Notes under the pieces: model-generated | What the model was told of the DNA's origin: nothing | Databases searched by the model: none | The model's input: the letters and a program-made list of their open reading frames with translations, nothing else | Shown: piece after piece, positions 1 to 6,754 of the stretch | How positions within the stretch are numbered: position 1 is the stretch's first letter | Layout: the number at the start of each line of letters is the position of its first letter | Position numbers and translations under genes: made by a program | NCBI GenBank assembly: GCA_963707435.1 | Contig: CAVPPF010000002.1 | Coordinates: 558,001 to 622,000, forward strand | Length of the DNA stretch: 64,000 bases | Reading direction: 5' to 3' | DNA from: UBA4744 sp963707435 | Lineage (GTDB): Bacteria; Actinomycetota; Acidimicrobiia; Spongiisociales; UBA4744

Positions 1-358
1 AAGCTCCGGGAGATTCCGACCCTGAGGCGGACGGCGCAGGGTCCGGGTCGATTTCGCCTGCTGCGAGGAAGATCGCTACCGACAGAGCGGCAATCACGAT
101 GACGCTGCCGACGACCGCACGGCGGGTTGATCGAGTCTTCATGCCGGAAGGCTCGTCGACTGCCGCGGTCTTCTTTCGGCTGGAAGCGGGGAGGGCTCCG
201 ATCTGCGCGTCGACCGCATCGACTTCTGCCTGGTAGTTGGCTCGCAGGGTGTCTGCCGTAGCCTGATCGATCTCGCCGGATTCAACCTGCTCGGCTAGTT
301 CGGTCAGGTCGCGGAGGGCGATCTCGCGCCGTTCCTCGAGGTGCTTGCGATCAGTCAT
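1..358 (-). CDS. CcmI-like cytochrome c maturation protein, N-terminal part (cut by window edge)
   Basis: About 119 residues are visible from ATG at 358, and the rest lies beyond position 1. The N-terminus (MTDRKHLEERREIALRDL) is charged and helical, with ELAEQVESGEI resembling the start of CcmI/CycH-type proteins. One hydrophobic segment follows at about residues 80-100, then an acidic Pro/Ser-rich stretch. The start overlaps the ccmH stop by 8 bases, so it is the last visible gene of the ccm operon. In System I, CcmI recruits apocytochrome c to the CcmF/H lyase. That role is inferred mainly from position, because the TPR part cannot be seen. Confidence 0.55.
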   Translation of the reverse strand, partial: MTDRKHLEERREIALRDLTELAEQVESGEIDQATADTLRANYQAEVDAVDAQIGALPASSRKKTAAVDEPSGMKTRSTRRAVVGSVIVIAALSVAIFLAAGEIDPDPAPSASGSESPGA

Positions 359-761
359 GTCCCGTTCCCGTCTTGGTTGGTTGGCGTCTGCGGCTCAGAA
401 TCATCCCGATGCCGCCGATGATGGCCGCTACCGGAAGCAGCCAGACGAGCAGGGTGCTGCCGGAGAAAGGAGGGTCGAGGAGAATCCCATTCCCGTACCG
501 CGCCGTAAAGAAGCCAACGATCTGCGCGTCGGTTTCTCCTGCCGCCACCTTTTCCTCGACGATCTGCATCATGGCCCGCGAGGTCTCCGCCGGCGAGTCC
601 CCGATAGCTTCGCCCTGACAAACAGGGCACTTGATCCGAGCACCGAGCGCGTTGACCCTGTCCTCTTCGGCGCTGTCGCCCATGATCAACCCGACGATGA
701 CGACCGCAGCCAGCACCGCCGTGATGGCCCACCCGCCCAGGCTCCGCGCTCTGCTACCCAT
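351..761 (-). CDS. ccmH: CcmH, apocytochrome c thiol-reducing subunit
   Basis: A 136-residue membrane-anchored protein of the CcmH/CycL/NrfF family, which keeps the CxxC of apocytochrome c reduced for haem ligation. An N-terminal membrane segment is followed by the family CxxC in the motif KCPVCQGEAI. A helical domain with AETSRAMMQIVEEKV and FFTARYGNGILLDPP comes next, then a second membrane helix at the C-terminus. I chose ATG at 761 because it overlaps the ccmF stop by 8 bases. An in-frame start at 845 would lie deep inside ccmF and add an uncharacteristic Arg/Trp-rich leader. The gene sits between ccmF and a CcmI-like gene. Confidence 0.9.
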   Translation of the reverse strand: MGSRARSLGGWAITAVLAAVVIVGLIMGDSAEEDRVNALGARIKCPVCQGEAIGDSPAETSRAMMQIVEEKVAAGETDAQIVGFFTARYGNGILLDPPFSGSTLLVWLLPVAAIIGGIGMILSRRRQPTKTGTGHD

Positions 762-2793
762 CGCCGGATGTCCGGGCTTGTACGGAACGATCGGAAGCCG
801 CTTTCTTGACCAATCTCGACCAAAGCACCGCAGCAGCAGCCACAAACCCGCCCACCCAAACCAGCCAGATGAACGGGAACCAAAATACGCCGAGTGTCAC
901 CTGCTGGGCATCGATGCTCTTCAGCGAGAGGTAGAGGTCACCGCCCCAGGAGGCGTCGACCTCCGGGGTCGCAACAGATTGGGTCGAGGTGGGGTACTGG
1001 TTGAGGCGAGGCTCGAGTTCGCTCACGACTTTCCCGTTTCTGGCGACCTCGACCTGCGCTCCGGTGACAAATCGGGTTGGCTCCTGCCGGGTAAACGGCG
1101 ACACGTACGTGATATCGAATCCGGCGACCGACTCGGTAGCTCCGGGTGTCAGGGTTATGTCTGCTTCGACGGTGAGGTTGGCCGAGATGGCGATACCCAA
1201 CGCCAGGATGGCCACCCCCAGGTGGGAGATTTGCCCGCCCCAGTAGCCGGCGTCGTTGCGCATGGTACGGAGGACTGCCGACGGCAGGGACATCTCGCGC
1301 TTCTCCGCGACGGTCCGGGAACTGACGAACAGGTTGCGGACGATCACGGACATGACGAAGAAAGACGCCAGGATGAACAGCACGAGCCAGGGGGTGCGGT
1401 ACCCGAAGACGACGGCCAGCGCCGCTGCTCCCAATGCCACCCGGAGCGGGGTCTTGATGCGCTGCCAAACCACTTCCGGCTTGGCCGACCGATACGGTGT
1501 GATCGGTCCGACCCCCATGGCCAGCAGCAAGCCAAACGACAGCGGGACGGCCAGCCGATCGAAGAACGGCCGGCCGACTCCGACCTGGGACCCGGTGAAC
1601 GCGTCGACGAACATCGGGTACAGCGTTCCGGTCAGCACTACGAACGCGAAGACGGTGAGCAGCAGGTTGTTGAGGAGGAACACGCCTTCCCGGCTGCCGA
1701 GAGAATCCAGGCGGGGAGAGGAGGCCACTACGTGTGCCCGGGCGGCGAACAAACCGAACGATGCGACCAGCACCACCATCAGGAACCACAGCAGGGCCGG
1801 CCCGATCGGGGATTGGGTGAAGCTGTGCACCGAGGTGATCACGCCCGAGCGGGTGAGGAAGGTCCCCAGGATGGTGGCGGCGAACGTGGCGATGACCAGC
1901 ACGAAGTTCCACGCCTGCAGCATGCCACGGCGGGCTTGCACGACGGCCGAGTGCAGGAAGGCAGTGGCGATCAACCAGGGTATGAACGAGGCGTTCTCTA
2001 CCGGATCCCAGGCCCAGTACCCGCCCCAGCCGAGCACCTCGTAGGACCACAGTCCTCCGAGCACGATGCCGGCGGTCAGGAATCCCCAGGCGATGAGCGT
2101 CCAGGTGCGGGTGCGGAGCAGCCACTCGGTTCCGCTTGCCCCGAGCATCAGGGCGGCCATGGCGAACGCGAACGGAACGGTCATGCCGACGTAACCGACG
2201 TACAGCATCGGGGGGTGCACAGCCATCAAATAGTGGTTCTGCAACAGCGGGTTCGGCCCGCGACCTTCGAGGGCGGCCAGCGAGTCCGCCCAGGGCCAGT
2301 GCGTCGCTTCGAGGCAGCCGATCGAGGCCGGCTGCACGCAGACCTCGAAGGGATTGGAAACGGTGGCCATGAGCACGAAGAAGTAGAGGGTGACGATGCC
2401 CATGATGGCCAGCGCCCCGGCGCCGAGCCGGTCCGGTTCCGTTCGCCTGGCGAAGCCGCGGTAGACCGTGTAGACGAACCCGGCCAGCACCAGTCCCCAC
2501 AGGACGATGCTGCCTTCCAGAGCGGCCCAGGCCGAAGCGACCTTGAAGATGAAGGGCGTTGTGGTCGCCGAGTTGTTGGCGATGTACGAGATGGAAAAAT
2601 CGTCGGTGAGGATTCCGACCTCGAGAGCGATCATCGCCAAGAGGGCGCCCCCGACCGTCGCGTAGACCGGCCACTGCAGCTTTGCGCTGGTGGCCAAAGC
2701 CGGGTTCCGCATCCCCCGGAAGCCCTGGATGATGATCCCGATCGAGCCTAGGGCCGCGACAATGATCGCCAAATAGCCGACAGTTGCAGTCAT
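754..2793 (-). CDS. ccmF: CcmF, cytochrome c haem lyase subunit
   Basis: A 679-residue polytopic membrane protein of the CcmF/NrfE family, the core of the System I holocytochrome c synthase. It takes haem from CcmE and attaches it to CxxCH motifs outside the membrane. The tryptophan-rich WWD signature is at about residue 256 (GWGGYWAWDPVENAS), with many flanking transmembrane helices and FLTRSGVITSVHSF downstream, as in the family. A long extracytoplasmic C-terminal domain precedes the last helix. Length matches the usual 630-680 residues. The gene lies 9 bases after ccmE and overlaps ccmH by 8 bases. Confidence 0.96.
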   Translation of the reverse strand: MTATVGYLAIIVAALGSIGIIIQGFRGMRNPALATSAKLQWPVYATVGGALLAMIALEVGILTDDFSISYIANNSATTTPFIFKVASAWAALEGSIVLWGLVLAGFVYTVYRGFARRTEPDRLGAGALAIMGIVTLYFFVLMATVSNPFEVCVQPASIGCLEATHWPWADSLAALEGRGPNPLLQNHYLMAVHPPMLYVGYVGMTVPFAFAMAALMLGASGTEWLLRTRTWTLIAWGFLTAGIVLGGLWSYEVLGWGGYWAWDPVENASFIPWLIATAFLHSAVVQARRGMLQAWNFVLVIATFAATILGTFLTRSGVITSVHSFTQSPIGPALLWFLMVVLVASFGLFAARAHVVASSPRLDSLGSREGVFLLNNLLLTVFAFVVLTGTLYPMFVDAFTGSQVGVGRPFFDRLAVPLSFGLLLAMGVGPITPYRSAKPEVVWQRIKTPLRVALGAAALAVVFGYRTPWLVLFILASFFVMSVIVRNLFVSSRTVAEKREMSLPSAVLRTMRNDAGYWGGQISHLGVAILALGIAISANLTVEADITLTPGATESVAGFDITYVSPFTRQEPTRFVTGAQVEVARNGKVVSELEPRLNQYPTSTQSVATPEVDASWGGDLYLSLKSIDAQQVTLGVFWFPFIWLVWVGGFVAAAAVLWSRLVKKAASDRSVQARTSGDG

Positions 2794-2802
2794 ATCGCTA
2801 CC

Positions 2803-3219
2803 TCAACTATCCGCAGGTGGGATGTAGGCGCCCTCGTTGTCTTCGTAGACGTATTCCTCATCGTGGTTGATGATCAGGGTGTCGGACTCGAAATGGTTGC
2901 CCGCCCAGGCACCTTCAACCACGACTCCGATGTTCTCCTGGAACAACTGCGGAGGAGCTCCGGTGTGGGTCACGTCGATCGATTGGTCTCCGTCGGTAAC
3001 GACGAAGCTCACACCGCTGCCGGTTGTATCGATCGTTCCTTCGGTGACCAATCCTCCCAAGCGGAACCGTTCTCCGTCCGGGAAATCGGCCCGCTGGTCA
3101 ACGGCTTCGGTCGGCGTCAAGTAGAAGACGAGGCTGTCGCCCAACGAACCAAACAGCATGAATCCAAGGGCAATCACGATGAGCCCGATGGCAGGGAGCA
3201 CGAACCATTTGTAACGCAT
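2803..3219 (-). CDS. ccmE: CcmE, periplasmic-type haem chaperone
   Basis: A 138-residue protein with one N-terminal membrane helix (MRYKWFVLPAIGLIVIALGF) and an OB-fold domain. It carries haem covalently from CcmABCD to CcmF. The haem-binding site is visible near the C-terminus as NHDEEYVYEDN: His119 and Tyr123 correspond to the conserved HxxxY of classical CcmE. The ATG at 3219 is preceded by a clear GGAGGAG at 3224-3230. An in-frame start further upstream would run through ccmD and was rejected. Two bases separate it from ccmD. Confidence 0.93.
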   Translation of the reverse strand: MRYKWFVLPAIGLIVIALGFMLFGSLGDSLVFYLTPTEAVDQRADFPDGERFRLGGLVTEGTIDTTGSGVSFVVTDGDQSIDVTHTGAPPQLFQENIGVVVEGAWAGNHFESDTLIINHDEEYVYEDNEGAYIPPADS

Positions 3220-3221
3220 TG

Positions 3222-3335
3222 CTACTCCTCCATCCGGCGTCTGACTCTCCGGGTCCGCATCACCAAGGAGAGGGAATATAGGACCATGAAGCCGTACACG
3301 ACTGCGTATCCGAAGATGACCCAACCATCAGACAT
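3222..3335 (-). CDS. ccmD: CcmD-like small membrane protein
   Basis: A 37-residue protein with a single hydrophobic helix (VIFGYAVVYGFMVLYSLSLV) and a very basic tail ending RTRRVRRRMEE. This is the architecture of CcmD, which helps release holo-CcmE from CcmABC. The start ATG overlaps the ccmC stop by 8 bases and the stop lies 2 bases before ccmE, exactly the place ccmD occupies in other clusters. Sequence conservation of CcmD is low, so the call rests on size, topology and position. Confidence 0.75.
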   Translation of the reverse strand: MSDGWVIFGYAVVYGFMVLYSLSLVMRTRRVRRRMEE

Positions 3336-4062
3336 CGCCGGGAACCTCCTTGAGTTCGGGGGCGGTGATCCCTGACCCGGCGAGTTCGAAATCGGCGATC
3401 GCCTCGGTCTCTTCGAGTTCATCTTCGAGTCGTGCCAGGCGAGTTCGCCACACCATGAACGCTGCATACACGATCGTGAATGCTCCCAGGTTGATCATCA
3501 ATGCCCGCAGGAACTCGGGTTCGATCGGTGCGTCGGGTCGCACGATGGTGGGTCCCTGATGCAGGGTGCGGAAAAGGGTGACCGAGAAGTAGACGAGCGG
3601 CACCTGAATGAAGGCGACGATACCGAGAATGGCCGACCGGCGGGCGCGGGTTTCCGGGTCCGGGATACTGCGCCGCAGTGCGAGATACCCGACGTAGACG
3701 AAGAACATGATTGCCGTTGACATCATGCGGGCGTCGCTCCAGTCCCAGAAGGTCCCCCACACCGGGTACCCCCAGATCATCCCGGTCACCAACGCCAGAG
3801 CCGTGAAGAAGACCCCGACCTCGGCAGAAGAGGCCGCAATCCGATCCCAGATCGGTGTCTTCCGGACCAGCCAAACGCCCCCTCCGATCATCGTGACGGC
3901 GAACGCCACAAAGGCCAGCCAGGCGGAGGGAACGTGCACGAACATGATCTTGGCGAATTCGCGTTGGGTTCGCTCGGGAGGTACCGACATAGCAACAATG
4001 AAGCCGGTACCGATGGCCGCCACGGCGGCTGCGGTAAGGAACCGGTACGAACGTGTCTTCAT
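3328..4062 (-). CDS. ccmC: CcmC, haem-handling membrane protein
   Basis: A 244-residue protein with six predicted membrane helices. CcmC binds haem externally and loads it onto CcmE. The family WWD-type signature appears at about residue 102 as VWGTFWDWSDARMMS, and FVHVPSAWLAF earlier supplies a conserved His loop. LFRTLHQGPTI provides the second conserved His region. The C-terminus is extended by an acidic Glu-rich tail. The ATG at 4062 forms an ATGA overlap with the ccmB stop. Longer in-frame starts lie inside ccmB and were discarded. Confidence 0.93.
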   Translation of the reverse strand: MKTRSYRFLTAAAVAAIGTGFIVAMSVPPERTQREFAKIMFVHVPSAWLAFVAFAVTMIGGGVWLVRKTPIWDRIAASSAEVGVFFTALALVTGMIWGYPVWGTFWDWSDARMMSTAIMFFVYVGYLALRRSIPDPETRARRSAILGIVAFIQVPLVYFSVTLFRTLHQGPTIVRPDAPIEPEFLRALMINLGAFTIVYAAFMVWRTRLARLEDELEETEAIADFELAGSGITAPELKEVPGDV

Positions 4063-4739
4063 CTGTTCGATTCCTCCAAAGGCCTCGCCGTTACGACACC
4101 GATCACGGCGACCGCCAGGTTCATGGTGGCCAGCAGCGTGATCCACAGCAGGATACTCGTCTCCTTGCGCAAAGCTTCGACGACCTGGGCAGACGCCAGC
4201 AGGAGTGGCATCGACAACGGGGCCACCAACAGCGGAGTCAAGGTGTTGCGGGTCCGCAACCCGGCGGTCACTGAACCGGCCAGCGTGCCGACGAGAGCCA
4301 GCCCGCTGGCAAGCAGGACGAGGACCAACAACAGCCACGGCCAGCCGGGAATCCGTCCCGGGTTGTACAAGAGAATGGTGACGGGAACGAGCACGATCTC
4401 GAACACCAGCAGCAACAGGGTGCTGGTGGCGGTTCGCCCCACGAACTTGGCCGCCGGGTCGGTGCCCAGCAGCGTGAGCAGCTCTTGCTGCGGGGGAGTG
4501 TCGGCAGCCGTCTGCCGGAATGCGACCAGCATGCCGAACAGCAGCGCCACCGACAGGAACATCCCGGGACCAACTTGGGCGAGCAGTGGACGGTCGGTCC
4601 CGATCGCCAAAGGGATGAGCATGAGGGCGACGGCCCCAAAAGGGATGGTGATGTACAGCGCTTCTCCGGCCCTGCCTTCGACGAGGAGGTCTTTGCGAGC
4701 TATCTCCCTGGCTTGCTGCCAGAACCCCCCGGCTTTCAT
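4059..4739 (-). CDS. ccmB: CcmB, haem exporter permease subunit
   Basis: A 226-residue integral membrane protein of the CcmB family. It is the permease partner of the CcmA ATPase in the complex that frees holo-CcmE. The start reads KDLLVEGRAGEALYITIPFGAVALMLIPLAIG, consistent with the family N-terminus (cytoplasmic helix ending in R.GE then the first membrane span), and about six hydrophobic segments follow. The ATG overlaps the ccmA stop by 4 bases (ATGA) and the stop overlaps ccmC by 4 bases, so translation is probably coupled. Confidence 0.9.
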   Translation of the reverse strand: MKAGGFWQQAREIARKDLLVEGRAGEALYITIPFGAVALMLIPLAIGTDRPLLAQVGPGMFLSVALLFGMLVAFRQTAADTPPQQELLTLLGTDPAAKFVGRTATSTLLLLVFEIVLVPVTILLYNPGRIPGWPWLLLVLVLLASGLALVGTLAGSVTAGLRTRNTLTPLLVAPLSMPLLLASAQVVEALRKETSILLWITLLATMNLAVAVIGVVTARPLEESNR

Positions 4740-5398
4740 GGCACTTCCGTTCGGTTCGCCAGAGTGCCGCCCTCGAGCTCGTAGGTGACGTTGACGAGGG
4801 GCAGCATCCGGTCCGGTTCATGGCTGACCAGTACCACCCCGCCGCGGCGGTCCCTGACATCTTGGACGGCGGCACGGACCAGGGCCTGGGCTGCTTTGTC
4901 GAGGCCGGCGTGGGCCTCGTCGAGCAAGAGAAGCTCCGGTTGGATGAGCATCACCCGGGCGAATTCGACCCGTCGTTGCATGCCGTGCGAGGAGTGGTCG
5001 GCGCGTCGGTTCTTGGCGCCTCCCAGCCCCACCAGCTCGAGGGCGCGATCCGCCCCTTCGGTTCCCGCTCCGGCCAGTCGGGCTACGAAAGTCAGGTTCT
5101 CGATGAGGGTCAGTTCTCCCCACAGGCCGGGGTGATGACCGAGCAAGGCGATGCGCTTGCGAGCCGCCGGCATGCCGCCCGATCCAACCTGGGCACCCAG
5201 CACGGTCGCCTCACCTACCGAAGGCTTCAGCAGCGTGGCCAGAATTCGCAAGAGGGTTGACTTGCCGGAACCGTTCGGGCCGATGATCCCGACGACCTCG
5301 CCCGGGTCGATGCGCAAGTCGACGCCGCGGAGAACCGGCATCCGGCCAAAGCGGACCCCGACCCTCGATAGACGTGCGATTGCCGTTACGTTTGCCAC
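4736..5398 (-). CDS. ccmA: CcmA, ABC ATPase of cytochrome c maturation
   Basis: A 220-residue single-domain ABC ATPase. The Walker A is GPNGSGKST, the signature is degenerate (SSHGMQRRVEFARVM), the Walker B is LLLLDEAHAGLD and the H-loop is VLVSHEPD. ATP hydrolysis by CcmA drives release of haem-loaded CcmE from CcmC. The short length and the helix-breaking signature are typical of CcmA. I chose GTG at 5398 because domain homology starts at once with a beta strand (RLSRVGVRFG). Further upstream the frame would read through the divergent qcrA promoter and coding region. It is the first gene of the ccm operon. Confidence 0.88.
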   Translation of the reverse strand: MANVTAIARLSRVGVRFGRMPVLRGVDLRIDPGEVVGIIGPNGSGKSTLLRILATLLKPSVGEATVLGAQVGSGGMPAARKRIALLGHHPGLWGELTLIENLTFVARLAGAGTEGADRALELVGLGGAKNRRADHSSHGMQRRVEFARVMLIQPELLLLDEAHAGLDKAAQALVRAAVQDVRDRRGGVVLVSHEPDRMLPLVNVTYELEGGTLANRTEVP

Positions 5399-5493
5399 AG
5401 CGGGGGAGTGTAGGTGGTGGCGACTCAGTGGTAGTCCGTTGCATCCAGGCAACAGAAACGAAGCCTGTTTGGCCGACTTCGTGCGGAGGGCGG

Positions 5494-5502
5494 TGCTATA
5501 AA
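5494..5502 (+). promoter_or_regulatory. Extended -10 promoter for the quinol reductase operon
   Basis: TGCTATAAA forms a TGn-type extended -10 with a near-consensus TATAAA hexamer in the divergent ccmA/qcrA gap. A weak TTGGCC lies upstream, but at 22 bases spacing it is too far to be a normal -35. The predicted start of transcription near 5509 leaves only about 30 bases of leader before the Rieske coding frame. No ATG or GTG in that frame lies in between. Confidence 0.45.
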
Positions 5503-5540
5503 GGCGGAAGGGTCTCGCGAGGAATCCGAGAGGGAGGTCT

Positions 5541-6089
5541 CTGATCACTGAAGACTCCGAACTGCCCGTTGCATCTGATGGATCTGCACCGGTCTCCAGT
5601 CCGAAATCCGACACTGAGGCAGAGGGGGTTTCCCGGCGCAAACTGTTGATCGGGTCGGTCGGCGTCATGTCCGGGGCCATCGCTGCCGGCGTCGGAGTTC
5701 CTGCGATCTTCTACATCGCAGGGCCTGCTCAGGAGCAAGGAGGCGAACAGGAATGGATCCGGCTCGGTTCCGTCAGTTCGGTTGAGCCGGGAGCGCAGAC
5801 CCTCATGAAGGCGACCGTTGAGCGCCGAGCCGGTTATCTCACGACCACAGAGGAACTGTCGGTCTTCGTGTCCACCGAGAATGGATCCGAGTTCATAGCG
5901 TTGTCCAACATCTGCACCCACCTCGGGTGCCGGGTCCGTTGGGTCGAAGAACAGGGTGGGTTCTTCTGTCCGTGCCACAACGCCATCTTCGGGCCGGACG
6001 GTTCGGTTCAAACCGGTCCGCCGCCTCGACCACTAGACCGTTTCGAAACCAAGATCGAGGACGGCCAGATCTTTATCAGGAAGACTTGA
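5541..6089 (+). CDS. qcrA: Rieske iron-sulfur subunit of menaquinol-cytochrome c reductase
   Basis: Carries the Rieske [2Fe-2S] centre that accepts electrons from menaquinol. Cluster motifs CTHLGC and CPCHNAIF are intact, followed by GPPPRPLDRF. The N-terminal region holds a twin-arginine signal anchor (SRRKLLIGSVGVMSG) and one membrane helix. No ATG, GTG or TTG lies upstream of the twin arginine in this frame after the stop at 5499. A CTG at 5541 behind a GGGAGGT Shine-Dalgarno (5532-5538) is the best candidate, giving 182 residues. A TTG at 5646 would delete the RR motif. The gene ends one base before the cytochrome b gene. Confidence 0.9.
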   Translation: MITEDSELPVASDGSAPVSSPKSDTEAEGVSRRKLLIGSVGVMSGAIAAGVGVPAIFYIAGPAQEQGGEQEWIRLGSVSSVEPGAQTLMKATVERRAGYLTTTEELSVFVSTENGSEFIALSNICTHLGCRVRWVEEQGGFFCPCHNAIFGPDGSVQTGPPPRPLDRFETKIEDGQIFIRKT

Positions 6090-6090
6090 T

Positions 6091-6750
6091 ATGGTATCCA
6101 AACTCGGTGAATGGCTCAACGAACGGACCGGTTGGCGCAGCACCTATTCGGCCGTCTTCCTCCGCAAGATCCCGAAGATCAACTGGGCCTATACACTCGG
6201 CAGCGCCACCCTCTTCGCCATGGTCATCCAGATCGTGACGGGGATTCTGCTCACCCTGTACTACGTTCCCGAACCCCAGCAGGCGTATGCCAGCGTGAGC
6301 TACATCACCAACGAGCTTCCGTTCGGGTGGTTGATCCGGGGTCTTCACCACTGGGGGGCCAGCGCCATGGTCCTGCTCGTAGTTCTCCACATGATCCGGG
6401 TCATCATCTACGGCGCCTACAAATATCCGCGTGAGTTCACCTGGATCACCGGTGTGGCGCTGCTCCTCTTGACATTCTCGTTTGGCTTCACCGGATATCT
6501 CTTGCCGTGGGATCAGCGTGCCTATTGGGCAACCGTGGTGGGGACCCAGATCGGCGAGGTCACGCCGGTGGTGGGCGACACGCTTCGGGCCGTCATGCTG
6601 GGCGGCGAAGAGATCTCCGGGTTGACCCTGACCCGTTTTTACGGTGCCCACGTATGGGTGCTGCCATCGTTGCTCCTCCTCTTGGTGGGCATTCACCTCT
6701 TTCTCGTGATCCGCAACGGCATAACTTCTGTGCCGAAGCGAGGCGAGTAG
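6091..6750 (+). CDS. qcrB: Cytochrome b (b6-type) subunit of menaquinol-cytochrome c reductase
   Basis: A 219-residue four-helix cytochrome b of the split b6 type. The haem ligands fall at the same numbers as in chloroplast b6: His86 and His100 (HHWGASAMVLLVVLH), His187 and His202 (HVWVLPSLLLLLVGIH). GYLLPWDQRAYWA follows helix C. The residue matching the Cys35 that binds the extra c-type haem in b6 is Thr35 (YTLG), so no haem ci thioether is expected. The gene is followed after 4 bases by the subunit IV fusion, as in Bacillus-type qcrABC operons. Confidence 0.95.
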   Translation: MVSKLGEWLNERTGWRSTYSAVFLRKIPKINWAYTLGSATLFAMVIQIVTGILLTLYYVPEPQQAYASVSYITNELPFGWLIRGLHHWGASAMVLLVVLHMIRVIIYGAYKYPREFTWITGVALLLLTFSFGFTGYLLPWDQRAYWATVVGTQIGEVTPVVGDTLRAVMLGGEEISGLTLTRFYGAHVWVLPSLLLLLVGIHLFLVIRNGITSVPKRGE

Positions 6751-6754
6751 CACC

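Noticed and set aside
631..2751. Long open frame on the plus strand across ccmF
   Set aside because: It is the antisense shadow of ccmF in G/C-rich codons. Its product is rich in Arg, Gly, His and Asp with no domain, while the minus-strand protein carries clear CcmF motifs.
5646..6089. TTG start for the Rieske protein
   Set aside because: It would remove the twin-arginine pair needed for export of the folded Fe-S protein and has no ribosome site.
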